NCBI GenBank assembly: GCA_950022295.1 | Contig: OX465595.1 | Span: forward strand, 279,445,770 to 279,509,769 | DNA length: 64,000 nt | Reading direction: 5' to 3' | Origin: Bromus sterilis | Lineage: Eukaryota > Streptophyta > Magnoliopsida > Poales > Poaceae | Shown: piece by piece, positions 23,419 through 35,733 of the stretch | Layout: every line of letters starts with the position of its first letter | How positions within the stretch are numbered: the first letter of the stretch is position 1 | Translations under genes and position numbers: made by a program | Notes under the pieces: generated by a model | Databases searched by the model: none | What the model saw: the letters and a program-made list of their open reading frames with translations, nothing else | What the model was told of the DNA's origin: nothing

Positions 23419-25850
23419 ATGGCTCACCTCCCGGCCTTTCGACCGTCTTTCGCCGACTTGCGCACTCGTGTCAACCTGATTTTCGGAGCATATCAAATCT
23501 ACATCAACCACTGGGGAGCCCTCCATCTCACGGATCAAGGTCGAGCACCCGCGACGGCAGATCCTACATCAGCACCCGCCCGCGTGACGACTCCGCGAGT
23601 CAGCCACGACCCCCAGCACGACTACTCGAGTGATCCATGGAAGAAGCGCAACATGCGCGCAAGCAAGACGACAGTCAAGACGCTGTCCCAAGTGTTCATG
23701 GCAGACATCAACGAGCCAACCACAAATGAAGACGACGACCCGAGAAGTCGCCGAGACAACCGCTCGAATAGCAAAGACAGTGATCCTAACAACACCGGTC
23801 AAGTCACCGTCACACTTGGAGAACCGGGAACCATACCAAAGAAAACATACAAAGGAACGGAGCATAGCAATCACATGAGCGATGAGCCAGAAATCAGCAA
23901 GCACCAGACCCCGGGCGTGGCGAAAGAGGACAATCACGTACAAAAAATCTACCTGTCCAAGGAAGCACTCGCCAGAGTAAGGGACGCAGTCAAACGCGGC
24001 AAACTACTCCCGGAGAACGCAACACTCGAGCTCAGCGCATACAACAAGCTGGCGAGTGACGTCATCAAGAGAACAAGACAACAACGCTTAGAATTAGAGA
24101 AGCAAGGGAAAGCTGCCATCGACCCAAGGAATAACCGCAGGCCATCTACCAGAAGCGACTCCTCCGACTACGACTCCCCCATCCGAGCCAGATCCAGATT
24201 CAGCAATCTGAAACGCACAGACAAGAAGAAGGTGGCCTGCAAGCTAGATGACGACTTCAAGCTAGAAGAGGACGACGATGAGGAAGAACAACTCATGCCA
24301 GCCGAAGCCCTTTTCATGCCCAAGAGTACCTATCTCGTGCTCAGAAAGGCAAGAAAGGCAGCTTAGATCACAACACGACGATGGCACTCAAAATAATGAA
24401 AGACGCCATCTCAGCCCCCAAAAGAGCAGGCACAAGACGGGATCCCCGCGAGCAGACCCCAGGCAGGGACCCCAGTTCACCCGACGACGATAGCAGCGAC
24501 GACTGGCGCAAGCGCCCAAACAAAAACAAAAACCACGATAGCGACGACAACAGCAACAGATGCAACAGCAATTGGCGAGACGCACGCGACGACATAAGAC
24601 AAAGCAAAGTCAACCGTGGAAGACGAAGGCGAGTAGCCCGCGAAGAGTACTCGGACGAGCAAGCTTCCGACGAGAATGTAGAACCATGCGGAGGACTATG
24701 CTTCACACGGTCCATACGGAAAACAAGGATGCCGAAAGGTTTCAAGCTAAACTCCACAACGCACAAGTACGACGGGCTGGAAGAACCAGAAGCATGGCTC
24801 GACGACTACCTAACGGCCGTAAAATTCCAGCGCGGAACCAATATCACAGCAATGCAATACATACAACTCATGCTCGAGAGCTCAGCACGACACTGGCTGA
24901 AGAACCTACAACGAGGATCAATCGACTCCTGGAGGCAGTTCCGCAACGCCTTCATCGAGAACTTCAAGTCCAGTTACAACCGACCGGAATCACTCGAGTA
25001 GTTGAGGGCCTGCAAACAAGGATCTAGAGAATCCCTGCGATCATACATACAGCGATGGACCATACTCAAAAACTCAGCCGAGGACATATCAGACGAAAGC
25101 GCAATCGACGCATTCAGGAGGGGCTTGCAACGCATCGACTTCAAGGAGTAGCTCGGGCAAATGAAAGTCCGAACACTCACACGCCTGCTCGAGTAAGTCT
25201 GCAACTGGGCAGCTGGAGAAGACTCCGTCACGGAACGAATCGGAGATCCAGACAGCGCGCTCAGAACGCGACTACGACTACCACACCAGCGACAGAGGAT
25301 TCGACAGAAGAAGAAAACGACCGAGGCGCAACTTCTACGACGACAGAGGACCCGATATGGTCGCGGCGGTTTCCCAGATGACAGAGAAGTCAGACATCGC
25401 GACGACAGGAGAATACAGCAAAGGGACAACCAAGAAGAGGCACCCCAAATTCAAAAACAGGACTAGAGAACAAGGCAGCCACGAGACGACACCCGAGCAT
25501 ATCTTCGGCTAAAGAGCTGCTCGACGGACCGTGCACAATACACGGGTTCAGAAACGAGCGCGGAGAGCTCAGATCAGGGCACACCCTCAGGAAGTGCAGG
25601 CGATTCATCGAGCTCTCAGAAGAGAAAAGCCAATCTACAACAACAGTAGCACAGCCTCTCGCAAGCGTAGCAGTCGTAACCATCGCCCACAAGGCACCGC
25701 CAGCGCCTGCAATACCAACAAGGCAAGTAGCAGTAATCCAAGAACGGAGCACAACACCCGAGGAAGAAAAATACCCAGAAGCGCACGGCCGGATCTACAT
25801 GATACAAGAAGGAAGACCATCAAACAGGTAGCAGAAGCAGGTCCTTAGAC
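23419..25850 (+). pseudogene. gag of element B (broken)
   Basis: The first frame starts MAHLPAFRPSFADLR (ATG at 23419) and runs to a stop at 24366. The next frame holds the capsid core of plant Tat-type gag (EPEAWLDDYLTAVKFQRG, WRQFRNAFIENFKSSY). Stops follow at 24999-25001 and near 25150 and 25195, with frameshifts after that. A knuckle-like C..H...HTLRKC pattern appears near 25530-25600. The N-terminal part is rich in charged, low-complexity sequence. It would form the virus-like particle, but this copy could not do so intact. Confidence 0.78.
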
Positions 25851-26463
25851 AAGTTTTCCTCGCAGTCTCCTCGCACCCTGCTGTCCCAGAATACCTGCGC
25901 GGGTCCGAGACAGAAATCACCTTCCCCGAGAAGACCACCCGCCAGCCATCCCGCGCCCAGGACACGCCGCACTAGTACTCGAAGCAAGAATCGGAAACTA
26001 CGACATGTCACGTGTCTTCATGGATGGCGGCAGCGGAATCAACATCATATTCACCAGAACCCTGGAAGAAATGCTCATCCAAAACACAGCACTGAAAACT
26101 TTAGGCACAACGTTTCATGGAATCGTGCCAGGGAAAGCAGTATACCGCCTCGGAAAAATAAGTCTCGAGGTGGTTTTTGGCAGCACGAGTAACTTCCGCA
26201 AAGAGACATTGGACTTCAAAGTGGTCAACTGGAAATCACAATACCACGCCATCCTAGGACGACCAGCCTTCGCGTGTTTCATGACAGTGCCACACTATGC
26301 CTACCTCAAGATGAAAATGTCAGGCCCGCGAGGAGTGATCACAGTCAGCGGCAGCTTCGTCAGATCTGACCGCTGCGACAAAGAATTCCACAAAATATCA
26401 GAAACCTTCGGAGCACACCAAGCCAGCGGAGCCACAGCATCAGAGGAAGAGGCCCTACCATAG
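25851..26463 (+). pseudogene. Retropepsin region of element B
   Basis: The open part (26005-26463) contains MDGGSGINIIF, the aspartic-protease active-site loop, and an ILGRPAF flap/partner motif, then MSGPRGVITVSGSF. The upstream part (EYLRGSETEITFP) is cut by a stop near 25975. In relatives such as Y the next domain is reverse transcriptase. Here the frame ends and non-coding tandem repeats follow. Confidence 0.75.
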
Positions 26464-26612
26464 AAGCAAAAGGGAGCCACAGCAATCTACCGTCCTTAGG
26501 GCTACTAAACCATCGATCCAAATAAAGGGGTTTTCTTCAAGCAACAGCCCCCCCTCGTGTAAGAAACAAAGGAGAAATATTGAAAATATTTTTCCAAAAG
26601 TTCTTTTCATCG

Positions 26613-27427
26613 GCACTCGGGGGCTCGCCGAAGCAGCCACCCCCCGAGGCGTTCTTCGCAAACGCGAATCTAAAAAATTGGCACTCGGGGGCTCGCCGAA
26701 GCAGCCACCCCCCGAGGCGTTCTTCGCAAACGCGACTCTAAAAAATTGGCACTCGGGGGCTCGCCCAAGCAGCCACCCCCCGAGGCGTTCTTCGCAAAAG
26801 TGACTCTAAAAAATTGGCACTCGGGGGCTCGCCGAAGCAGCCATCCCCCGAGGCGTTCTTCGCAAACGCGACTCTAAAAAATTGGCACTCGGGGGCTCGC
26901 CGAAGCAGCTACCCCCCGAGGCGTTCTTCGCAAACGCGACTCTAAAAAATTGGCACTCGGGGGCTCGCCGAAGCAGCCACCCCCCGAGGCATTCTTCGCA
27001 AACGCGACTCTAAAAAATTGGCACTCGGGGGCTCGCCGAAGCAGCCACCCCCCAAGGCGTTCTTCGCAAATGCGACTCTAAAAAATTGGCACTCGGGGGG
27101 CTTGCCGAAGCAGCCACCCCCCGAGGAGTTCCTCGCAAACGCGACTCTAAAAAATTGGCACTCGGGGGATCACCGAAGCAGCCACCCCCCGAGGCGTTCC
27201 TCGCAAACGCGACTCTAAAAAATTGGCACTCGGGGGCTCGCCGAGGCAGCCACCCACCGAGGCGTTCTTCGCAACCGCGACTCTAAAAAATTGGCACTCG
27301 GGGGCTCGCCGAAGCAGCCACCCCCCGAGGCGTTCCTCGCCAACGCGACTCTAAAAAATTGGCACTCGGGGGCTCGCCGAAGCAGCCACCCCCCGAGGCG
27401 TTCTTCGCATACGCGACTCTAAAAATC
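26613..27427. repeat. 12 tandem copies of a 68-bp hairpin-forming unit
   Basis: Units start at 26613, 26681, 26749, 26817 and so on to 27362, with one extra base in the eighth unit. Each contains CTCGGGGG and, 17 bases later, CCCCCGAG, so each can fold into a GC stem-loop, and each ends in an A-rich linker (CTCTAAAAAATTG). Because 68 is not a multiple of three, short frames run across it in every phase. None is a gene. Confidence 0.95.
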
Positions 27428-27576
27428 GGCGAGAAGGGACCCCTCACCCGAAAACTCAGCAGCCGACAAGACAAACCTATACCATGCAAGTTTTATTTAC
27501 AGAAGACGAACAAAGTAAAGAAAAATAGAACAGCAACAAAACGTTGCTCAGCAAAGGAACGGACGCCAAGCATAGG

Positions 27577-30486
27577 CTAATCCCCTGGCTCTGACTTTAC
27601 TTTACACGGAGCACCCAACCGACGGTCATTATCCTCGACCACCCACTTCACAACTTCATTTTCAGGCTCATACGCCACGGCGTAATGGTCGTCCATCGGC
27701 TGAGCTCGACCACCAGGAGGACCTCGAGCTGCCAACATAATATTAACCCCCGGCCAATGACTATGGACAAAGGCAAAAGCACAGCGAGCACCTGCATAAA
27801 TCTGGTGATTAACTACGCGTAGAAGATCCGCAGGCTGGGAGAACATCCGACAAAGCTTCTCAAGGGATGAAGGGACAGGATCCAAAGGGTAAAACTCAGC
27901 AAAAATCCTGCCAAAACCTCCGCGACAGTACTCAAGAGCCCGCAGTACCCTCTCAACCCGCATTCGCAAAACGGCGAACACCCGACCACGCGCCCTATCC
28001 ATCCAGAAAGGATTGTTCGCCTGCACAACTGGGTCCTCCAGCCGCAGCAACTCAGACTGTACTGCCTCCTCTTCCTCGCGAGAACGCCGAGCAAGCACTT
28101 CGCAACAAAGAACAAAGGTCAGCCACAGAGCACAAAGGAAAGAACCCGCGCAGTCGAGCGGTCGAAGAAAAAACCAAACTCACCCTTCAGAAGGTCAGAC
28201 AGCTTCACCATCCAAGCCGCCAAGCCATCCAAGATAGCCTCAGCACGCTCGCGTTTCGAGCGATAGACCGCAAGAGCACCTTTAGTCGAACGATATCACG
28301 TTTGGCCTCTTTCAGCCTCAAACAAACGGACTCGTAACCACCTTCGCGAGCATCCTCCTTCAGCAAATTCCAAGCCCGAGAAATGCCCGGGATGGCCTAC
28401 CGCAAAAGAAAAACAAGTCAAAAGAAACAAAGACCAACAATCAGGATCTCACGTCTCACAGCAGTCAAGCTCCCCTGGACCGAGTCATGAGCGCGTCGCC
28501 ACCGATCAGTTTCAGACAGCACACGTTCGCACATCCGGAACAAAGGCTGCACCCAAGAAAATACGTCAAGACAAGAGCAAAGGAAAGAAGAAAATCAAAG
28601 ACTACAACCAATAAAAAATGATTGCTTGCGGCCTCGGGGGCTACTCCCATTGGGAGCACTGCCGTGCTCCCAATATGTATAAGCGAAGACATAAATCGCA
28701 GACCACAACCACTCACAAGTGACTGCTTGTAGCCTCGGGGGCTACTATAGAAAAGCACAGAAGGGAAAAAAAATCACATACCTGCTCCGCCATACGATCA
28801 AAGAACTTCGCTTTATCCTCGGCAGAAAGATCCCTCCTCATCAAGAAGTGCTCCTCAAGGATCACAGGCTTAACGTCCGGAGCAAAGTCCCCTTCAGGAG
28901 CCGCAACAGCCGTGGCGGACCCCCTAGACGGAGCAGTCGCAGAAGTTCCCTCCGCGCCTGCAGTCACAAGAGTCGTCCCAGCACCCGAAGCTGCAGGAGT
29001 GGCGGAACCAGCCAGCCGATCAGACGCAGCACCAGAATCAGTAGAAGGAGTAGCGACAGCACCAGCACTCGCAGAGGAAGCAGCCGGAGCAGGAGCAGTA
29101 CTACAAGACAGTTTATCTTCAGAACACCAGCCAAAGCAATGAAAATCAGAGATGACAAAGCGGAAGTGTATACTAACCCAGCAGGCGCAGCACCTGGACG
29201 CAGCAATATCCTGAATCTGAGTTTCTTTGAGGCAGCGGGAGGAGGACACGGCACAGCAGGTTGCACGACCGCTGGCAAGTCATCACCGTCACGCGCCGCA
29301 TCACGACCACTCGTAGGGCGAGTGCGCTTGACACGAAGAGGACTTGAATCCCCAGAGTCATCAACAACTGACGGTGGGGCACCTGCGGACTCGACAGCAA
29401 CAACACCCGAAGCGCCAGAAGCACCCCCACCATCCGCAGCCACAGGATCAGCATCAACCTCACCAGGTTCATCGAGTATATCCGCATCTTCAGGCTGCGG
29501 CGGATTGTTCAACAAAGGGATGTGACCCTACAGACCAAACCAACATCAGCAGTCAACAGAAACGAGTCACCAGTACAAAAAATAAATCAAAGACAAGTAC
29601 CTGAGGAACGGCAAGTCAGCAGAGTAAGGACGAACAAGACTCTGCTCCCCAATGCTCATGCACTTTGTGACTTGCTGAACCCGGGCCAAAAGGTCGTTAT
29701 CGGAAAACTCCTCGGGTGAACACCTGGTCGAGTCATCAGGCCCAGTGTATTGCCACATGGGACGCACCCAATGCTGAAGCGGCTGCACACGTCTCTTGAC
29801 AAACACGGAGATAAGCTGGCCACCATTCAATTCATCCTTCAAAGCAGTAATCCTCTGCACAAACGGTTCCACGAGAGACGACTCGCGACCAGACAAAGGA
29901 TGCGCCCATGAAGATCGCTTAACCACCCGCGCAGCAGGATCGAAAGGGGCAGACCAAGTGGCTGGCCCTCAACGCATTGGTCCTTCAGATAAAACCAGCT
30001 TCTCCGCCACGAAAAGACGGAGTCCAGCTTCTCCAGATCAAAATAGGCAGATTTCTCCTTAATGGAAATACCCACGCCCCCAATGGCATATTCATAATTT
30101 GTCCTCTTCACATTGAAGAGACGTTTCCAGAGGCCCCAATGGGGATAGACCCCCAAAAAACCCTCACAGAGCATAATGAAACAAGCAATGTGCAGAATCC
30201 CATTGGGGGTCAAGTCATGCAGTTGCAACTGATAGGCGCAAAGCAACCCCCGGAGGAAAGGTTGAATGGGAAGTGCAAAACCACGGGGGAAGAAACTCTG
30301 AAAGCATACCCGCTCATCTGGACGGAGCGCAGGAACCTCCTCATCCCCAGGACTCCGGGCGGCATCACGTGCCACAACGCCGTCGGCCACCAGCTCATCC
30401 AGATCTGCAGCTCCAAAAGCAGAACGCTCCCATCTGCCGGTCATCCTCGCTGACTCCTGTGCTGCACTACGGGGACGTTTGGACAT
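27577..30486 (-). CDS. Multi-exon antisense gene in element B, Transposase_28-like
   Basis: It is read opposite to the LTRs. Exon 1 (30486-29601) starts MSKRPRSAAQESARM and holds FALPIQPFLRGLL...LHDLTPNGILHIACF...PHWGLWKRLF. This is the plant 'putative gypsy type transposon' (Transposase_28) signature. GT-AG introns are visible at 29177-29101, 28781-28547, 28459-28397 and 28183-28098, and each of these four joins open frames in phase. A further likely one at 29600-29528 does not hold frame as read. The remaining exons are 29527-29178, 29100-28782, 28546-28460, 28396-28184 and 28097-27577. Middle exons are rich in Ala/Gly/Ser/Pro, and the last ends in an acidic tail. One frame break lies in exon 1 (near 29930) and one in the fifth exon. 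Function is unknown. Antisense genes of this kind are known from some large plant gypsy elements. Confidence 0.6.
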
Positions 30487-31763
30487 GGATCTTAACTAGC
30501 AAGCCGCGCGAAAAGGCAGGCAGAAGGCAAAGAACAATGAAGGAAGAAGAAAGAGAGGCAGGAGAAGGCAATGGTTGGGTAAAAACCTAAACACACCAGA
30601 CCCCCCGGTATTTAACCAATAGACGGAGCAAGCAAATCGTCACCACTCGTTGTGGAATCCAGCAGACGTGGCACGATCCCACGATAGCCGAGAAACATGG
30701 AAAACTCAACCAGCGCACTAACCATACCGCCCACCGAAAAACGAGGGCCATCATCACGAAGTGCAAAATTTTCGGGCAACAGATGTCAAGTCACTTCATT
30801 TTCACTTAACATGGCGACCCAACCTGTCAGTAAACCAGCAAACGTCACACCTCAGCAACGCGTCTCAAGCATGCATCTTTGGTCAGCATCCAGCTCTTTA
30901 CAAGCTTTTTCATGTTATTTCAAAAATCTTTTACTCCCATTGGGAGTGCCTTTATTCCAGTTTGGGTGCTCCCCCACCCAGAAGGCAAATGTGCTCGAGT
31001 GACCACTCGCACCAGCAGAAAATACATACTCTCAGAGTTCGGGTGCTCCCTCACCCCGAAAGCAGTAAAGCATTCGAGTGACTACTCGCAAAAGAGACTC
31101 AGCAATTCAACAAACATGACTTACTCGCGCACTCAACGACATTCCGAGTGGGTGCTTTCTTATTTTTCAAGCCTGAGTTCATTACAGCACTCCGCGAGTG
31201 ACTGCTAAAACAGCTCACTTGATTGTTTATTCCAAGTGGGTGCGTCGCTAACCAGGCTCCGTGCCTCTACAAAAACAACTATGCATGGGCTACGACACAC
31301 TGTACCCAGATTCCACGCAAGCTTAGCGTGTAGGTAAGACCCCTATGCGCAGAACGGCCGGGCCGGGACTTGCCGCAGAGCGATTTCACTCCCGACCTTT
31401 TCCATGCGCTCGCATGATAGAAAGAGCCGGGCGGACGCGCTCAGGCTATGTGCTTAGACTGGCAGCAATTGATCCTATAAGACCTGCAACGGCATGACTT
31501 TGCTTGACACCGGTCGTTCCAAGTTCATGTCGAGGGACGTGAGCTTGATTGGGCTACTGTGGTATTTTTCACTAGCACAATTCACCAAGGCTCGACCAGT
31601 CGACTAGTTAGGCCCTTTCAGCTTAGCAATCCCTCGAAACAGATATTGTCATGGCTCAAAACTGCCAGCGACCCGTGGCGATGCCACGCTTGCAAAAAAT
31701 AAAGCGCAGATGAATTCGAGTCCCTGCGCGACTCGTCGAGTCCCCCAGGCACTTGGGGGCTAC
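30487..31763. other. Non-coding 3' part of element B
   Basis: About 1.3 kb upstream of the antisense gene and ahead of the 3' LTR. It has scattered GGGTGCTCCC.. and GAGTGACCACTCG words in loosely repeated form near 30940-31230, and a purine-rich tract (GCACTTGGGGGCTAC) just before 31764 that should prime plus-strand synthesis. It could include the promoter of the antisense gene. No protein-coding signal was found. Confidence 0.5.
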
Positions 31764-32212
31764 TGACGAGGGGGTGACCCCACGACTCCTGCATGAAAGG
31801 CTACCTGGTGCGTATGAAGACAGAAGGCCCGCTGGGAAGCTACGACAAGCCCACAATTGGCCCAACCAGGCACCGACGTAGGAGTCCGCGACTAACATGG
31901 AAGGTGCAACTTGGCGTACAAGGCAAAGACTAGAACTAGGAAACCATCTCTGTAACCTAGTATGGACTCCTTGCGACCTAGCCTAATATATAAAGGCTGG
32001 GAAGGGAGACGTCCAGGACAACTCAATACGCATCTACTCATCTAGCCTTGCGAGAACTCGCCTTGTCCTCCATTATAATCACCCCCTCACGCAATAATAT
32101 CGAGCAGGAAGTGCTTCTCCTATTAGCCGACGAGTATCTTCCAACCTGTGCCTATCTCTATGACTAACCCAGGTTCCCTGGCCATGGGATTTGTCGGGGT
32201 TGATCCCCGTCA
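31764..32212 (+). repeat. 3' LTR of element B
   Basis: 449 bp with the same ends as the 5' copy, followed by the CCGAG target repeat and the resumed integrase frame of O. Confidence 0.92.
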
Positions 32213-32217
32213 CCGAG

Positions 32218-33086
32218 GTACCCAGTTTACCTCCAGGTTCTGGAAGAAAGTTCAGGAGGCACTAGGCACCAATCTCACATTCAGCACAGCCTATCACCCT
32301 CAGACTGGAGGCCGGACCGAGCGAGTGAACCAGATACTGGAGGATATGCTTCGTGCTTGTGCTGTAGCCTATGGTTCCAAGTGGGAGGACTGCTTTCCCT
32401 ATGCAGAATTCTCCTACAACAACAGCTATCAGTCAAGCTTGCAGATGGCCCCATTTGAAGCCTTGTATGGACGGAAGTGCCGCACACCCCTAAACTGGTC
32501 TCATACCAGGGAAGGGAAGATTTTCGGACCCGATGTTCTGAAGGAGGCAGAAGAGCAAGTCCAGTTGATTCGTGAGCGTCTCAAGACCGCTCAATCTCGA
32601 CAGAAGAGCTATGCCGACCCCAAGCGTCGAGAGGTGAGTTTTGCAGTTGGAGACTTTGTATATCTCCGAGTCACCCCACTGAAGGGAATGCAACGATTCC
32701 ATGTGAAGGGGAAGTTAGCCCCCCGATACATTGGACCATTTGAGGTGACAGCCAGACGAGGCCAAGTTGCTTATCAGTTGAGACTGCCTGAAGAGCTAGC
32801 CGATGTGCACAACGTCTTCCATGTCTCCCAACTCCGGAAGTGCCTCGATGTGCCGGACAAACCGGAGGTGTTCAATAACATCGACCACCGCACGGTGGAT
32901 ATCAACCAGGATCTCACATACCGAGAGACACCGCTTAGGATCCTAGAAGAAGCCAACCGAGTCACCCGTAAGCGCGTGATCAAGTTCCACAAGGTCCAGT
33001 GGACAAATCACTCTGAGGAAGAAGCCACCTGGGAACGGGAGGACTACCTCAAGCACGAATTCCCGGATCTCTTCACGAGCTTGTGA
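32218..33086 (+). pseudogene. O integrase C-part and chromodomain-like tail
   Basis: It continues the integrase cut at 22824: FSTAYHPQTGGRTERVNQ, then NNSYQSSLQMAPFEALYG, the GPFEVTARRG region and a chromodomain-like tail (VQWTNHSEEEATWERED). The frame is open from the insertion point to the stop at 33084-33086, so this part of O is in better shape than gag or RT. In chromoviruses the tail directs insertion to marked chromatin. It is separated from its N-terminal half by 9.4 kb of element B. Confidence 0.9.
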
Positions 33087-33109
33087 ATCTCGGGGACGAG
33101 ATTCTTTTT

Positions 33110-33120
33110 AAGGGGGGAAG
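33110..33120 (+). other. Polypurine tract of element O
   Basis: AAGGGGGGAAG three bases ahead of the 3' LTR start TGTCACA. It is the expected plus-strand primer site. Confidence 0.8.
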
Positions 33121-34103
33121 GTCTGTCACATCCCAACTTTTGTAGTCCTTTTATTAAAATGCTAAATTTTAGGGTAAACAAAAACTTTCCTATGTTGTGA
33201 TGTGATAGTAGTAGATTTTCCATGCCATGTTTGCTAGGCCTGTTTTGGATCTTGTTATGCCTGCTAAATCCATGCTTGCTAATGTTTTGCATCATGTTGT
33301 TGCCTGATTATAGTAAAGAATCAGCCTAGAAAGAAGTATAAACTCGCATAACTAATATTCAAATAACCACATCTAGTCACCTATTATAATTAGTACCAAT
33401 AAACCTTTGGCCAAATAAAGATTTGATTAAATAAATATTCACGATTTAAATAATTAAAAAACTCCTACAGAAGAAGTTATTTAATTAAAATATTTAAAAA
33501 GTGATAATTTATTAAATGCTGTAAATATAATAGTGATAATATTATTAACACTAGTAAAATTTCCCCAAAACTCTTAAATAAAATAGGATAATACTCCTTA
33601 ACTTTTATAACTATTTAGGAGACTTTAGTTTAAAATTTTATTTAATCAAACTGAGAGAGGAATAATTGCAAATCTAATAAAACCAGTGTATAAAAAAAGA
33701 GAAGAGAAACCTAAGCTACTTGGGCCAAAACCCATCTCTCCTCACCCCTATCCCACACCCTAACTCTCTCACATCCGGCCAGGCCCCACCTGTCAGCCTC
33801 TCACCCACCCATGCGATGATGTCATTTGTGACATCACGCTTACATCTGGCTAGCCAATCCATGCGCTATAGCTCGGATCGCCGCTGTGGCATGGCGAGCG
33901 CCCGTCTACCCCCGACCCTGGGCTGAGATCTGGCCGGCGAAAGCCACGGTGGATTCTACCCGCGGCCCTCCTCTCGCCCGCTCTCTCACCACCTCCCTCG
34001 CTGCCCAATGGACGAAGAGGCCACGGATCGCCCCGGCGTTCGTTCCCGCGCCCGCCCCCCTTGCTCTCACCCCTTTCCCGTCCAGCCCTTCCCCTTGTTG
34101 TGC

Positions 34104-34112
34104 CTATATAAG
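34104..34112 (+). promoter_or_regulatory. TATA box in the O LTR
   Basis: CTATATAAG inside a GC-rich block of the LTR, placed as expected for the U3/R border about 30 bp on. Motif evidence only. Confidence 0.6.
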
Positions 34113-35370
34113 CAGCACCCCACGATCGCTCCTCACCTCATCTCCACACCAGACCACCCCATCACCACCTTGCCCCGCTACCCCGCTCGAGAGAGAGAGC
34201 AACAAAGGAGGAGGAGCAAGCGGCTCCGATGATGAGCACCGCGAGGAGAGGAGAAGGGGGTGGCCGGCGGGCCGCTCCCCTTGCCTCGCCCCACCGTCGA
34301 CGCCCGGCAAGCACCGAGCCGTCGCTAGGAGGAACCGCACCCACGTCTACTCCAGCCGCCGTCTACACCAAGCTATCGCTGGAGCCGACTTCCCAAGCCT
34401 CCCGTGACAACAAAAACGGGCCACCCTTGCCCCACCGCACCTCCACCGCCCCTGCAACATCGCCGACGAGCCCAGAGAAGTCGTCCGCCGTCCGCCCATC
34501 GTCTACCCGTCCTCCCCCATTTTCCCACGTCGAGAGCCTCTGTTTTCGGGGAAACGGAACCCTAGTGAGCCCATCTACCTCCGCCGCCCTTCCCCACTGT
34601 CCGCCACCCAACGGAGCACCGCCGGTGAGCCCTCCCCTAGCCCCTAGTCATCATGGCCTGTTGGGGACGAGCTCCTCATGCTCATTGAGGAAGAAGAAAT
34701 GGGGTCGTTCGATCGCGCTAGATCTAACGGCCCAGAAATCCCCATACCTCTTCATTTAAAAGAAAAAAAAGACACACAGCCGCCGCACTGCGCATGGGCT
34801 CGGCCCACTGGAGAAAGCGCCCAAGGGCGAGGGATAACCATGGGCCGGACTGCTGCCATTTTTTCTTTTTAGTTAAATCATCAGCATAGAAATACTTTTA
34901 GAAAAATAATTATATCTCAGAAAAATATGAAATAAATTGTGTGATGTTTCTAAATTTATGCTATATTTTTCTGCATGTTTAGAATGTTGTTTAGCTTAAA
35001 CAAAATTATGGCCTTTTGCTATTAATTTGTTTGCTAGTTTAATTTCCATAATTTTTCTGTTAGTAATATTAATATTTTTAGCACTTGATTAAATTCACAT
35101 TTGCTCAGTAGGAAATTGTTATGCATTTAGTTAATAAAAATAAACTAAAGTAAAAATTTGTTAGTGAATAAAATGGGTTAAAAATTGATTTTAGTTAAAG
35201 TTGTTTTATTTAATATTGATGTTAATAAATCCACAAAAAAATATCCTAATGCCTTGTTATAAATTTTAACCTTGTTGAGATGTTAAAAAAAGAGAATATA
35301 AATCTTAATAAATATAAAACCTTGAAAAATTGTTTGTCCTTTGTTGTTTGCTATTGTTTGTGAAAATTGA

Positions 35371-35733
35371 GTGATGAAATTTTGTGCTTGCTATTGCCCC
35401 GTTGTAATGGTGGATTTCTTTCCGCAACGGGTAGACGAAGCGCTTGACGTTGCAGGTGAAGACTCCTCCCAAGCCGAAGGAGCTGTACCAGGAGACACCG
35501 CCGACGCAGGCAAGCCATCTTCAAAACTCAACCCCTTTGTCCTACATTTTTACTTTCTTATGTATCATGTTATGTATCATTATTTACTACATCAATTGGG
35601 ATGGGATGATAGTATTTGTATTAGGCGGACCATCACATACCCTTTTTCTTACCTATTTGGGGAAAATGAAACTAGAACCCCGATGATCTCTAAGCTCTAT
35701 CGAGATCATCATATAGCCATGGTAAGTACTTAA
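35371..35733 (+). other. 120-codon frame in the 3' LTR, partner of 709-1071
   Basis: Same length and start as the frame at 709-1071, with about ten residue changes and no stop. Unknown product. Doubtful as a gene. Confidence 0.25.

Larger units (their letters stand above)
22825..32212 (+). mobile_element. Element B: non-autonomous Tat-like gypsy element with antisense gene
   Basis: CCGAG flanks it (22820-22824 and 32213-32217) and two 449-bp LTRs bound it (TGACGAGG...CCCGTCA). The inside holds a broken gag and a protease on +, a 12-unit tandem repeat, and a multi-exon gene on the opposite strand. No RT, RNase H or integrase is present, so it must have moved with enzymes from a partner. Y at 52677-60302 has the same LTR family and supplies the missing domain types. 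Confidence 0.9.

Noticed and set aside
23569..23943. Minus-strand 124-codon frame opposite the B gag
   Set aside because: Shadow of the gag frame on the other strand, with no domain.
26613..27427. Possible CRISPR-like array
   Set aside because: The units are contiguous 68-bp tandem copies without unique spacers, in a plant retrotransposon.
33720..34872. Pro/Ser-rich frames of 120-176 codons in the O 3' LTR
   Set aside because: Base composition explains them. They overlap a TATA box region, and no domain is recognisable.
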